Of a DNA stretch of 64,000 nucleotides, positions 7,335 through 16,108 are shown piece by piece. The first letter of the stretch is position 1; every line of letters begins with the position of its first letter. The notes under the pieces were generated by a model, which worked only from the letters and a program-made list of their open reading frames with translations, was not told the origin of the DNA and made no database searches. Origin of the DNA: Clostridioides difficile (GTDB taxonomy: Bacteria > Bacillota > Clostridia > Peptostreptococcales > Peptostreptococcaceae); assembly GCA_012955965.1 (NCBI GenBank), contig JABBZI010000010.1, forward strand, positions 1 through 64,000. The letters are read 5' to 3'. The translations under genes were made by a program, and so were the position numbers.

Positions 7335-9974
7335 ATGTCTTACAAAAGTACTTATCAAGAAGTAATTAAAAATTTAGACTCAAGCTTATCTGGTTTGAGC
7401 AAAGAAAGAGCAGAAGAGCTGTTAGAAAAAAATGGAGCTAATGAATTAAAAGAAGCAGATAAAGTTCCTACTTATAAGCTTTTCTTAGAAAGTTTTAAAG
7501 ACCCATTAGTAATAATTCTATTAATAGCTGCTTTAGTACAAATATTTTTAGGTGAAACTGTAGAGTCTATAATAATTTTTGCAGTTATTATTATAAATTC
7601 TGTTCTAGGTGTCGTACAAACAAAAAAAGCAGAGAGTTCATTAGAAAGCTTAAAAAATTTATCTGCACCAAACGCAAAAGTAATAAGAGACAATAAAAAA
7701 ATGACAATTCCAGCAAAAAATTTAGTGGTTGGAGATATTGTATTCTTAGAAGCTGGCGATTACATACCAGCAGATGGAAGACTTATAGAAGCACAATCTC
7801 TGAAGGTTGTAGAAGGTATGTTAACTGGAGAATCAGAGCCAGTTTTAAAACATACAGAACAAATAAGTGAAGATGTAAGTTTAGGTGACCAGAAAAATAT
7901 GGTGTTTAGTGGTGCCGTAGTTGTTTATGGCAGAGGTTCTTTCGTAGTAACTGGAACAGGTATGAATACTGAAATGGGTAAAATAGCTGGACTTTTAGAA
8001 AGTGCTGAAAATAAACTTACACCATTACAGCAAAAGATAGAAGACTTCAGTAAAAAACTTGGTGTAGGTATTGTAATACTTGCTCTTTTAATATTTATAA
8101 TTCAAGTTGCAAGAAATTACTTTATGGCTGGAAATGGCGAAATGACACAGATAATTCTCGATTCATTCATGTTCTCTGTAGCAGTGGCAGTAGCAGCTAT
8201 ACCAGAAGCTTTATCATCAATAGTAACTATTGTATTAGCTGTTGGAACAAACAGTATGGCAAAAAAACAAGCTATAATAAGAAAATTACCAGCAGTAGAA
8301 ACTTTGGGTTCAACAAGTGTTATATGTACTGATAAAACTGGTACTCTTACACAAAATAAAATGACAGTTGTTGATTATTACATGTATGGAACTAATAATG
8401 ATGAGTTAAATAAAGAAAAGGTAAACTATTCTTATCATGCTAAATTGTTGACTATGGTTTCTACATTGTGTAATGACTCTCATATAACTAGTGATGGTAA
8501 AGAAGTTGGTGACCCAACAGAAGTAGCATTAATAAATTATTCAAGTAAAAATGATTTAGATTATGATAAATTAAGAAGTAAATATATTAGAATAAATGAA
8601 ATACCATTTGACTCAGATAGAAAGCTTATGTCTACTGTAAATAGCATATATGGAGACTATATAATGTTTACAAAAGGTGCTCCAGATATTGTATTTAGTA
8701 GATGTAAATATGCTTTAAAAAATGGTTCAAAAGTAGATATAACAGATGAGATAATAGAAGAATACAAGCATAAAAATGAGGAATTCTCAAATAGAGCACT
8801 CAGAGTATTAGCTTTTGCAATAAAAGATGTTCCAGAAGACGGTTTTACACCTTCAATTGATGACGAGCATGATATGACATTGGTTGGAATAATGGCAATG
8901 ATAGACCCACCAAGAGAAGAAGTGATGGATGCTGTAAAAGAAGCAAAGAGCGCTGGGATAAAAACTGTTATGATAACTGGTGACCATAAAACAACAGCAG
9001 CAGCAATTGCAAAAGAAATTGGTATAATGAAAGATGGAGACTTAGCTCTTACTGGAAAAGAACTTGATGCTTTGAGTGAAGAAGAACTATATGAAAAATT
9101 AGAAAATATAAGTGTATATGCTAGAGTATCACCAGAAAATAAAATTCGTATAGTAAAAGCATGGCAACATAAAAATAATATAACTGCTATGACTGGTGAT
9201 GGTGTAAATGATGCACCAGCATTGAAGCAAGCAGATATAGGAATAGGTATGGGAAGTGGTACTGATGTGGCAAAAGATGCATCTGCCATGGTATTAGTTG
9301 ATGATAACTTTGCAAGTATAGTAAATGCTGTTGAAGTTGGTAGAACAGTATATAGCAATATAATAAAAGCAATTACTTATTTATTTGCAGGAAACTTAGG
9401 AGCTATAGTAGCTATATTGTTTGCAGTATTTGCAGGTTGGTCAAATCCATTTACAGCTTTACAACTTTTATTTATAAACTTAGTAAATGACTCTTTACCA
9501 GCAATTGCATTGGGGTTTGAAAAGTCAGAAAAAAATATAATGAATAAACCTCCTAGACATCCAGATGAAAGCATACTAGCAGGAGGAACATTGAAGGCAG
9601 TAGCGATAAGAGGTTGTATAATAGGTGTAGTTACAATTATTGCACAATATATAGGATTACAAGTATCTCCAGAACTTGGAGTAGCTATGGCATTCTCAAC
9701 ATTGATATTAGCTAGAATAATGCAGACATTACCTGCACGTTCTAATAATCAAACAGTAATAAAATTAGGTTTTTTCAGTAATAAGTATGTTATAGGAGCA
9801 GTTGTAATTTGTTTTGGACTGTACTCTTTAACACTAATACCAGTATTAAGAGGTATATTCTCTATACCAGAAGTATTTGGATTATATCAATTGGGAATTT
9901 GTTTAGGTCTAGCATTGATTTCATCAATACTAATGGAGCTTAACAAATTAATTAGTAGAAATACAGTAAAATAA
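7335..9974 (+). CDS. P2-type cation-transporting ATPase (Ca2+/Mn2+ class)
   Basis: 879-aa membrane pump. It has the cation ATPase N-terminal domain, the actuator motif LTGESEP, the phosphorylation site ICTDKTGTLTQ (D333), the hinge MTGDGVNDAPAL, and a C-terminal transmembrane domain with NLVNDSLPAIALGFE in M6. The M4 motif reads AIPEALSS rather than the PEGLP of classical SERCA pumps. The upstream Mn2+ riboswitch suggests that manganese export is a physiological role, with calcium also possible. GAGGAGG precedes the ATG. The gene is monocistronic, ending at a bidirectional terminator. Confidence 0.93.
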   Translation: MSYKSTYQEVIKNLDSSLSGLSKERAEELLEKNGANELKEADKVPTYKLFLESFKDPLVIILLIAALVQIFLGETVESIIIFAVIIINSVLGVVQTKKAESSLESLKNLSAPNAKVIRDNKKMTIPAKNLVVGDIVFLEAGDYIPADGRLIEAQSLKVVEGMLTGESEPVLKHTEQISEDVSLGDQKNMVFSGAVVVYGRGSFVVTGTGMNTEMGKIAGLLESAENKLTPLQQKIEDFSKKLGVGIVILALLIFIIQVARNYFMAGNGEMTQIILDSFMFSVAVAVAAIPEALSSIVTIVLAVGTNSMAKKQAIIRKLPAVETLGSTSVICTDKTGTLTQNKMTVVDYYMYGTNNDELNKEKVNYSYHAKLLTMVSTLCNDSHITSDGKEVGDPTEVALINYSSKNDLDYDKLRSKYIRINEIPFDSDRKLMSTVNSIYGDYIMFTKGAPDIVFSRCKYALKNGSKVDITDEIIEEYKHKNEEFSNRALRVLAFAIKDVPEDGFTPSIDDEHDMTLVGIMAMIDPPREEVMDAVKEAKSAGIKTVMITGDHKTTAAAIAKEIGIMKDGDLALTGKELDALSEEELYEKLENISVYARVSPENKIRIVKAWQHKNNITAMTGDGVNDAPALKQADIGIGMGSGTDVAKDASAMVLVDDNFASIVNAVEVGRTVYSNIIKAITYLFAGNLGAIVAILFAVFAGWSNPFTALQLLFINLVNDSLPAIALGFEKSEKNIMNKPPRHPDESILAGGTLKAVAIRGCIIGVVTIIAQYIGLQVSPELGVAMAFSTLILARIMQTLPARSNNQTVIKLGFFSNKYVIGAVVICFGLYSLTLIPVLRGIFSIPEVFGLYQLGICLGLALISSILMELNKLISRNTVK

Positions 9975-9985
9975 TTGAAAAATTA

Positions 9986-10018
9986 AAGGGGCGTATTGGT
10001 TTTAACAATATGCCCCTT
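9986..10018. terminator. Bidirectional terminator
   Basis: Hairpin of AAGGGGCGTATTG (9986-9998) and CAATATGCCCCTT (10006-10018), one G-T pair, between the convergent ATPase and aminotransferase genes. T-rich flanks are short on both strands. Confidence 0.8.
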
Positions 10019-10025
10019 ATATAAT

Positions 10026-11129
10026 TTACTCTATATTATCAATTATTTGGAATGCTTTTATAACTTCAGGAAGTTCTTTTTCTTCAGGCATTCTAAATCT
10101 TATAAAATTTTTATCAAGCCCAGTGAAGTCACTACCAGATATGACTCTTATTTTTAACTTTGCAAATTCTTGTTGTAAATCTATGTCTTTGTTTTTATGT
10201 TCAACTGTCATTATTGATACAGTATCATTAGTTTCAGCTATATTAAGGTTTTTCCAAGGAATTAATAATTGATTTTTTATAGCTTGTGTTTTTTCCTTTA
10301 ATTCTTCTATAAATTGAACATCATCTAATAAATTGGCTGCAATACTACGAGATATTTCAGATACTTCGTAAGGAGTAGAAATCTTTTTAATAGGGTCAAC
10401 AAGTTCTTTTGGAAGAACTGCATATCCTGCTCTTAGTCCTGCTAAACCAAAACCTTTTGAAAATGTTTTTAAGACAATTACATTATCATAATTATTTAGA
10501 AGTTTTACAGCTGAATTTTCTTTTGGCATGTATTCACCATAAGCTTCATCTACCATAACTGCGATATTATATTTAGATGCTTCTTTTACTATATTTTCAA
10601 TTGATGATAAAGGTATAATTTGTCCTGTAGGATTATTTGGATTGTCTATGTAAATTACTTTATATTCTGGATTTATTTTTTCAATAAATTCTTTTTCATT
10701 AAATTTGAAATTATCCTCTTTCTTTAAAAGAACATAATCATAAGTAGCACCATGCATTTTTATATCTGTTTCATATTCAGAAAATTGAGGTGAATATCCT
10801 AAAACCTTATCTCCTTTTTCAATAAACAGTCTATTTAAAAGGTAAATAACATGTATAGAACCATCTGCCAAACAGATTCTATCAATATCTAATGTTATAA
10901 AGTCTTTCCAATAATCAACTATATTGTCTTTTAAGGCAATTGAATGAGGGTACCCTCTTATCATATCAAATTCTAAAGCATTAAAAGCTTCTACAGCTTT
11001 ATTTGAGTAAGAAACTGTATTTATACCTTCACCACAGTCTATCTCAAATACATCTTCTGAATGTCCAGATTCTATTGCATAACTTTTTTTCAACTGCATT
11101 TCAATAGCTTTGTTAATTTTTAATTTCAT
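10026..11129 (-). CDS. Class I/II PLP aminotransferase, histidinol-phosphate aminotransferase-like
   Basis: 367-aa fold-type I aminotransferase. Motifs: the YIDNPNNPTGQ substrate/cofactor segment, VDEAYGEY with the aspartate that contacts the PLP ring nitrogen, and the PLP lysine in LKTFSKGFGLAGLRAGY. Closest family is HisC/CobD-like, but there are no other his or cobalamin genes nearby, so histidinol-phosphate specificity is not certain. AAGGAGTGATG precedes the ATG on the minus strand. A candidate CodY box lies in the upstream intergenic region. Confidence 0.83.
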   Translation of the reverse strand: MKLKINKAIEMQLKKSYAIESGHSEDVFEIDCGEGINTVSYSNKAVEAFNALEFDMIRGYPHSIALKDNIVDYWKDFITLDIDRICLADGSIHVIYLLNRLFIEKGDKVLGYSPQFSEYETDIKMHGATYDYVLLKKEDNFKFNEKEFIEKINPEYKVIYIDNPNNPTGQIIPLSSIENIVKEASKYNIAVMVDEAYGEYMPKENSAVKLLNNYDNVIVLKTFSKGFGLAGLRAGYAVLPKELVDPIKKISTPYEVSEISRSIAANLLDDVQFIEELKEKTQAIKNQLLIPWKNLNIAETNDTVSIMTVEHKNKDIDLQQEFAKLKIRVISGSDFTGLDKNFIRFRMPEEKELPEVIKAFQIIDNIE

Positions 11130-11489
11130 AGTTCATCACTCCTTATTTAGTCAATAATAAATGTTATAAAAGTCGCTAGATTTAAAATATTATGAAAATA
11201 TATAATAGTAAAAAATGAATATAAATATTATAATAGCTTACTTTATTTAATATGATTATATATCATATATTGTAAAATTTCTAGCATTATAAGACTATAA
11301 ATTGAAAATATTCAGAAAAATACTACAAGAAACGATTTATTTTTCTCTTAAAATAGGCTAAATGAATGTTATTAATTTTGTAAATTGAAATAGTTTAAGT
11401 ATAAAGTTATGATATAATCTAATAAGGGTAATTCTTTAGATTATATTAAGGAAATAGAGGTATACAATAAAAAGTTATGGAGTTGGATT
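11130..11489. other. Divergent intergenic region (360 bp)
   Basis: AT-rich region between the divergently transcribed aminotransferase and HAD genes. It should hold both promoters. A TATAAT lies at 11413-11418 for the plus-strand gene, but no properly spaced -35 is visible. A CodY-box-like sequence is at 11307-11321. No small gene or structured RNA was recognised. Confidence 0.5.
11307..11321. promoter_or_regulatory. Candidate CodY box
   Basis: AATATTCAGAAAAAT matches the CodY consensus AATTTTCWGAAAATT at 13 of 15 positions. It is located between divergent genes, one of them an aminotransferase, the sort of gene CodY controls. In DNA this AT-rich such a match can arise by chance. Confidence 0.35.
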
Positions 11490-12311
11490 ATGGGATATAA
11501 ATTAATTGTAACAGATATGGATGGGACTTTATTAGGAAATAATCATAAAGTTACAGATGAAAATAAAACTGCACTACAAAAAGTTATAGATAGTGGTATT
11601 AATGTAACTTTAGCAACAGGAAGAGCCTTCGATTCAGCTAAATGCAATGTAGATTTTCTTAAAGAAGATATGCCAATAATAGCTTGTAATGGTTCATTGA
11701 TAAGAGAGCAAAATGGAAATATAATATATTCAAATAAAATTGACACAACAACATGTTTAAATATCTTGGATGTATTGGATAAATACGATATTTACTACCA
11801 GTGTAATAGTATAGATTCCATGCTTTCAAGAAAAATAGAGGGGCGTGAGGACAAGTTAAGTATATTTTTAGGTAATGAGACAGAAGTAATTGTAAAAGAC
11901 GATTTAAGAGAAGAAATTTTAAAAAATGATATACTAAAATTTGTAATCATAGAAGAAAAAAATCCTTCTATTTTAGATGATATAAGAAAAGAATTGATAA
12001 AGGTTCAAGGAATAAAGATGACTTCTTCATGGCCAAACAACATTGAAGTTATGAATGAAGGTGTTGATAAAGGCAACGCAGTTAAGTTTTTAGCTGAAAA
12101 GATGAATATAGATAGAGAAGATATAATTGCATTTGGAGATAATTATAATGATATAGAGATGATAAAATTTGCTGGCCTTGGAATAGCTATGGGAAATGCA
12201 GAAGAATTAATTAAACAAGAAGCTGATTATGTTACAGATACCAATCAGGATAGTGGAGTTGCAAAGGCAATTTATAAGTTCTTAGAGTTAAAAAAATCAC
12301 TTAGCTGTTAA
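11490..12311 (+). CDS. Cof-type HAD superfamily phosphatase
   Basis: 273-aa cytosolic hydrolase of the Cof/YbhA-type (class IIB) HAD family. The nucleophile motif VTDMDGTLLG (D9, D11), the motif II threonine in TLATGRAF, and the motif III/IV region FGDNYNDIEMIK with the downstream GIAMGNA are all present, with a C2 cap domain between. Such enzymes dephosphorylate sugar phosphates, FMN or PLP; substrate is not predictable. The T-box leader of argH begins about 80 bp after the stop. Confidence 0.9.
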   Translation: MGYKLIVTDMDGTLLGNNHKVTDENKTALQKVIDSGINVTLATGRAFDSAKCNVDFLKEDMPIIACNGSLIREQNGNIIYSNKIDTTTCLNILDVLDKYDIYYQCNSIDSMLSRKIEGREDKLSIFLGNETEVIVKDDLREEILKNDILKFVIIEEKNPSILDDIRKELIKVQGIKMTSSWPNNIEVMNEGVDKGNAVKFLAEKMNIDREDIIAFGDNYNDIEMIKFAGLGIAMGNAEELIKQEADYVTDTNQDSGVAKAIYKFLELKKSLSC

Positions 12312-12394
12312 AAAAGGTATATACAGGAAAAAAGAGGTTGACTATTTTATTGATAGTAATTATAATACAAATAGATAAAACATAAAAAATTTAG

Positions 12395-12624
12395 ATTCAG
12401 TGAAGAAGAGAGTAGATATAAAGAAAATCTCAGCGAGTTAGGAATGGTGTGAGCCTAATGATAACACTTTATATTGAAAAGAACTTTGGAGAATACTACT
12501 TGAAATTTAGTATGGTAGTAGGTAATCTCGCCTTAAGAGAATAGAGTGGGTAAGCATTGTTTATCAACTAGAGTGGTAACACGGAATATTTCGTCTCTTG
12601 GTCTTTTTGACCAAGAGATTTTTT
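12395..12624 (+). ncRNA. T-box riboswitch (tRNA-Arg, specifier AGA) controlling argH
   Basis: All T-box parts can be found. Stem I starts at ATTCAGTG (12395) and closes with CTTTGGAGAAT; the distal loop reads GGAATGGTGTGAGCC. The specifier loop contains AGA at 12480-12482 followed by A, the expected purine, which would read tRNA-Arg(UCU). The T-box bulge AGTGGTAACACGG has TGGT at 12574-12577. The terminator pairs TCTCTTGGTC (12594-12603) with GACCAAGAGA (12609-12618) followed by six T. An arginine specifier fits the downstream arginine biosynthesis gene. Confidence 0.92.
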
Positions 12625-12688
12625 AATTTTAACTTAGATGTAAATATTATAATTAAAATAAAAAAATTTAAAATATGAGGTGAAAGGT

Positions 12689-14005
12689 ATGAAATTATGG
12701 GGTGGACGCTTTAGAAAAGCGGAAAATCAACTTATGGAAGAATTTAATAAATCTTTTGGTTATGACTGTGTACTGTACAAAAAAGATATTGAAGGAAGTA
12801 TAGCACATGTGCATATGCAAGTAAAATGTGGTCTTTTGACAGAGGAAGAAGGAAATATTATAACAGAAGGATTACAAGGAATACTTGAAGATGTAGAAAA
12901 TGGAAAGTTAGCATTAGATGGAGAATATGAAGATATACATAGTTTTACTGAGATAAATTTAATTCAAAGAATTGGTGATGTTGGTAAGAAACTTCATACA
13001 GCACGTAGTAGAAATGACCAAGTTGCAGTTGATATGAGATTGTATGCTAAAGAAAAGGCAAATGATTTAGTGGATTTAATATCTGGATTTAAAGCAACTA
13101 TAAAAGATGTTGCTGATAAAAATCCAGTTATGATGCCAGGTTATACTCATCTTCAAAGAGCACAGGTGGTAACATTTAAACATCACTTGATGGCTTATTA
13201 TAGCATGTTTGATAGAGATGAGAAAAGAATAAAAAATGCTATAGAAATATTAGATGAATCACCTTTAGGTTGTGGAGCTTTGGCAGGAACTACACATGAT
13301 ATAGATAGAAATATAACTTGTGAACAATTAGGGTTTAAAAAAGTAGTAGATAATTTTATGGATGGAGTAAGTGATAGAGATTATTTATTAGAGTTAATGA
13401 GTGATTTTTCAATTATAATGATGCATTTAAGTAGATTAAGTGAAGAGTTGATACTTTGGAGCTCTCAAGAATTTGGATTTGTTGAGATAGATGATTTATA
13501 TACTACAGGAAGTAGTATAATGCCTCAGAAGAAAAATCCTGATGGAGCAGAACTTATAAGAGGTAAGACTGGTAGAGTATATGGAAACCTGTTTGGTCTT
13601 TTTACTGTAATGAAGGGGATACCATTAGCATATAATAAAGACATGCAAGAAGATAAGGAAGGTTTTTTCGATAGTGTACATACTATTGAAATGTGTATAC
13701 AGATAATGGATAGAATGATAGCTACATTAAAGGTAAATGAAGATAAAATGAAACAAGCAGTAAAGAATGGATTTTTAAATGCAACAGAAGTTGCTGACTA
13801 TTTGGTTAAAAATAATGTTGCTTTTAGAGATGCACATGGAATAGTAGGAAGTATTGTTATATATTGTGAAGACAATAAAAAGGCAATTGAAGATTTAACA
13901 TTAGAAGAATTACATAAGTTTTCAGATGCATTCAAGGAAGATATTTATGACTTTATAGATTATGAGAGTATATTAAATAAAGGAATAAAAAAGAATTTAA
14001 GATAA
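12689..14005 (+). CDS. argH: Argininosuccinate lyase
   Basis: 438-aa enzyme of the fumarase/aspartase superfamily that splits argininosuccinate into arginine and fumarate, the last step of arginine synthesis. The N-terminus MKLWGGRF is canonical and sets the start at the ATG at 12689, spaced correctly after GAGGTGAAAGG; the in-frame GTG at 12680 is inside the ribosome site. Motifs: SRNDQVAVDMRL, PGYTHLQRAQ and the signature GSSIMPQKKNPD near residue 280. No argG is adjacent. Expression is controlled by the arginine-type T-box leader immediately upstream. Confidence 0.97.
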   Translation: MKLWGGRFRKAENQLMEEFNKSFGYDCVLYKKDIEGSIAHVHMQVKCGLLTEEEGNIITEGLQGILEDVENGKLALDGEYEDIHSFTEINLIQRIGDVGKKLHTARSRNDQVAVDMRLYAKEKANDLVDLISGFKATIKDVADKNPVMMPGYTHLQRAQVVTFKHHLMAYYSMFDRDEKRIKNAIEILDESPLGCGALAGTTHDIDRNITCEQLGFKKVVDNFMDGVSDRDYLLELMSDFSIIMMHLSRLSEELILWSSQEFGFVEIDDLYTTGSSIMPQKKNPDGAELIRGKTGRVYGNLFGLFTVMKGIPLAYNKDMQEDKEGFFDSVHTIEMCIQIMDRMIATLKVNEDKMKQAVKNGFLNATEVADYLVKNNVAFRDAHGIVGSIVIYCEDNKKAIEDLTLEELHKFSDAFKEDIYDFIDYESILNKGIKKNLR

Positions 14006-14020
14006 TATATTAAATTTCCA

Positions 14021-14067
14021 AAAGCTGTAAATTTGCGTGGTGGCATTCAAATTTACAGCTTTTTTTT
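14021..14067 (+). terminator. Terminator of argH
   Basis: Perfect 15-bp hairpin, AAAGCTGTAAATTTG with CAAATTTACAGCTTT, followed by T residues, 15 bp after the argH stop codon. Confidence 0.93.
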
Positions 14068-14154
14068 GTATAAAAATTTATTGCATGTAAAAATAGTAGG
14101 TTTAAAAGAAGTAATATTGGAAATAAATACAAATAAAAAAATCTATTATTAAAA

Positions 14155-14169
14155 TGATAATTAATATCA
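14155..14169. promoter_or_regulatory. Fur-box-like site 1
   Basis: TGATAATTAATATCA resembles a 7-1-7 Fur box (TGATAAT-N-ATTATCA) with a single arm mismatch. It lies just upstream of the -35 element of the DUF2325 gene. Confidence 0.5.
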
Positions 14170-14176
14170 ATAAGTA

Positions 14177-14205
14177 TTGACAAATTTATTTCTAGATACT
14201 ATTAT
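14177..14205 (+). promoter_or_regulatory. Promoter of the DUF2325 gene
   Basis: TTGACA (14177-14182), a 17-bp spacer, then TATTAT (14200-14205): a near-consensus sigma-A promoter. It is bracketed by two Fur-like sites at 14155-14169 and 14224-14238. Confidence 0.75.
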
Positions 14206-14223
14206 ATATAATATAAATAATAA

Positions 14224-14238
14224 TGAAAATCAATATCA
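14224..14238. promoter_or_regulatory. Fur-box-like site 2
   Basis: TGAAAATCAATATCA, a second and weaker Fur-like sequence, lies just downstream of the predicted transcription start and upstream of the ribosome site of the DUF2325 gene. The pair suggests iron-responsive repression, which is an inference. Confidence 0.4.
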
Positions 14239-14258
14239 AATAAATGGGAGGAAATCTA

Positions 14259-14597
14259 ATGAACTTATTAGTGATTGGTGGTCATGAAAGAATGGAAAAA
14301 GATTATATGGTTATGGCCAAGAAAAAAGGTTATAAGACAAAGGTATATACTACTATGTCTTCTAAATTAAATAATTCTATAGGAAAACCAGATGCAGTTG
14401 TTATACTCACATCAACAGTTTCACATAAGATGTCTAGAACGGTTGAGTCTCAAGCTAAAAAACAAGATATATTAATTGTAAGACATAAAAATAGTAGTAA
14501 GGTAGCATTTAATGAATGTCTAGATATGGTCGATGAATGTCTTGGAAATTGTTCAAAATGTAAACTTAATGATAAACAAAAACAGAAAAATACATAA
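14259..14597 (+). CDS. DUF2325 domain protein
   Basis: 112-aa protein. The start is the ATG at 14259, preceded by GGGAGG; an in-frame ATG at 14244 overlaps that ribosome site and is rejected. The sequence opens with a Rossmann-like strand (LLVIGGHERMEKDY) and contains DAVVILTSTVSHKM, typical of DUF2325. The C-terminus holds a three-cysteine cluster, CLGNCSKCKLN, that could bind metal. Function of the family is not established. The flanking promoter carries Fur-like sites, so a link to iron is possible. Confidence 0.8.
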   Translation: MNLLVIGGHERMEKDYMVMAKKKGYKTKVYTTMSSKLNNSIGKPDAVVILTSTVSHKMSRTVESQAKKQDILIVRHKNSSKVAFNECLDMVDECLGNCSKCKLNDKQKQKNT

Positions 14598-14608
14598 ACA
14601 TAAATTAA

Positions 14609-14690
14609 AGGTACTGGCATAGTATTTTATATTTAATAATTTTGAGAGATTGTCTCAATAAATTAAATACATATTACTATAACAGTACCT
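14609..14690. repeat. Large imperfect inverted repeat between convergent genes
   Basis: Two arms of about 38 nt (14609-14647 and 14653-14690) are inverted copies of each other, separated by GATTG. Matching blocks are AGGTACTG, ATAGTA, ATTTAAT and TTGAGA, interrupted by short mismatched stretches. It sits between the convergent DUF2325 and carboxypeptidase genes and may act as a bidirectional terminator, although neither side has a strong T run. Confidence 0.7.
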
Positions 14691-14733
14691 ATTTTATAAG
14701 AAGAAATAGATTTAAGTTTTTTTCTTATAATTA

Positions 14734-16029
14734 CTATTTTTTCATATTTCTTTTGGATTTTCTTCTATTATTTTTTTTATTTTTCTTCTTGATACTTAAA
14801 GCTATTATAAATAATACTAAAAGTATTAAAATTCCTGCAACAATCTTAACTAAAGTCATTAGAGTATCATTACTAGTTATAAATGGAATACTACTATCAA
14901 GATTATTTTTTGCAACTAGGTCTATACTATTTTCTAGCGTACCACCATTATATATATTTAAAGTACCAACCTTAGAACCTTTTTTTATAGGTAAATCAAT
15001 TTTGTTTAGTTCTGTTTTAACATTATAGTTATCTTGAGATTCATTTTTTCCTAAAAATATCTTATAACTATTTTTGGGTTCATAAACTAATTCATGCTGT
15101 TTTGAAAATAATACTTTTTTACTATCAGCATATTTTTTCTTATCAACAATAGTAGCACACTTAAAGTTATCAAATCCATAATCAATCAAGATACGTGAGT
15201 CCAAATATAAATCGGCATTTGTTGAGTTAAAGACAGCAGAGATAACTCTTCTTTCATCTTTTACAGCACTAGATAAAAGGCATTTACCAGCAGCATCAGT
15301 AAATCCAGTTTTTATACCATCAACTATATCATATTTTATATCTATAGGCTGACCTTTATATGTAATCTTAGCATGTGATGTCAAAAACTTATTAGTGTTT
15401 ACAAAATACCTTTCGTAAGGGTATGCTTTTGTAGCTTCAAATTTAAGTGATTTAGTCTTTACAATTTGTCTAAAAATATCATTATGCATGGCTTCTCTAG
15501 CTATAAGAGCCATATCATGAGCTGTTGTATAATGATTAGGGTCTGGCAATCCATGAGGATTATTAAAGTGAGTATTATTAGCTCCAATTTTCTTTGCCTC
15601 AGAATTCATAAGGTCAACGAATTTTTGTACATCTCCACCACCTACATATCTAGCTAATACAAAAGCGGCATCATTCGCAGAATGAACTAAAAGAGCATTT
15701 AATAACTCTCTTACAGTAAAAGATTCTCCTTCTTTTAAATACATACTAGAACCATCTATTTGAGGTAGATTTTTAATCTCTATTACTTGATTTAAATCTT
15801 TAACCTTTTTTAGAACTAGGCAAGCTGTCCATGCTTTAGTTGTTGAAGCTGGATAAAGTTTGGAATCTCCATCTTTATTGTATAATATTTTTCCAGTTTC
15901 GTAGTCCATTAAAACTGCATGTTTGGCAACTATAGCTGGTTCATCATCTGCAAAAGAGATATTAGAACTTCCTAAAAATGAAGTGAATATCAATAAACAG
16001 ATTAATAAAAGTGATAAATTTCTTTTCAT
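14734..16029 (-). CDS. dacF: D-alanyl-D-alanine carboxypeptidase, PBP5/DacF family (S11)
   Basis: 431-aa penicillin-binding protein that removes terminal D-Ala from peptidoglycan. An N-terminal signal peptide covers residues 1-27. The serine peptidase motifs are S62-T-T-K65 in YPASTTKAWT, S117-A-N119, and KTG in DGIKTGFTDAAG. A PBP5_C-like beta domain follows. Unlike E. coli PBP5, which ends in an amphipathic helix, this protein ends in a true transmembrane helix and a very basic cytoplasmic tail (IKKKNKKNNRRKSKR). The dacF name reflects family resemblance, not proven sporulation-specific expression. Confidence 0.9.
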   Translation of the reverse strand: MKRNLSLLLICLLIFTSFLGSSNISFADDEPAIVAKHAVLMDYETGKILYNKDGDSKLYPASTTKAWTACLVLKKVKDLNQVIEIKNLPQIDGSSMYLKEGESFTVRELLNALLVHSANDAAFVLARYVGGGDVQKFVDLMNSEAKKIGANNTHFNNPHGLPDPNHYTTAHDMALIAREAMHNDIFRQIVKTKSLKFEATKAYPYERYFVNTNKFLTSHAKITYKGQPIDIKYDIVDGIKTGFTDAAGKCLLSSAVKDERRVISAVFNSTNADLYLDSRILIDYGFDNFKCATIVDKKKYADSKKVLFSKQHELVYEPKNSYKIFLGKNESQDNYNVKTELNKIDLPIKKGSKVGTLNIYNGGTLENSIDLVAKNNLDSSIPFITSNDTLMTLVKIVAGILILLVLFIIALSIKKKNKKNNRRKSKRNMKK

Positions 16030-16108
16030 TGTGAACCTCCAAATTTTAAATTCATCTTTTAGTATAGCATATATTTGTCAATAATTAAAAGAAAGGAGTG
16101 GTTAATAT

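Noticed and set aside
7130-7369. 79-aa reading frame before the P-type ATPase
   Set aside because: It runs through the riboswitch aptamer and terminator, has no family match and overlaps the real ATPase start; it is an RNA element, not a protein.
12680-12688. GTG start for argH
   Set aside because: It sits inside the ribosome site GAGGTGAAAGG; the canonical N-terminus MKLWGGRF starts at 12689.
14642-15028. 128-aa plus-strand reading frame overlapping the carboxypeptidase gene
   Set aside because: It is antisense to the real gene, dominated by Phe/Leu/Tyr from AT-rich DNA, with no ribosome site.
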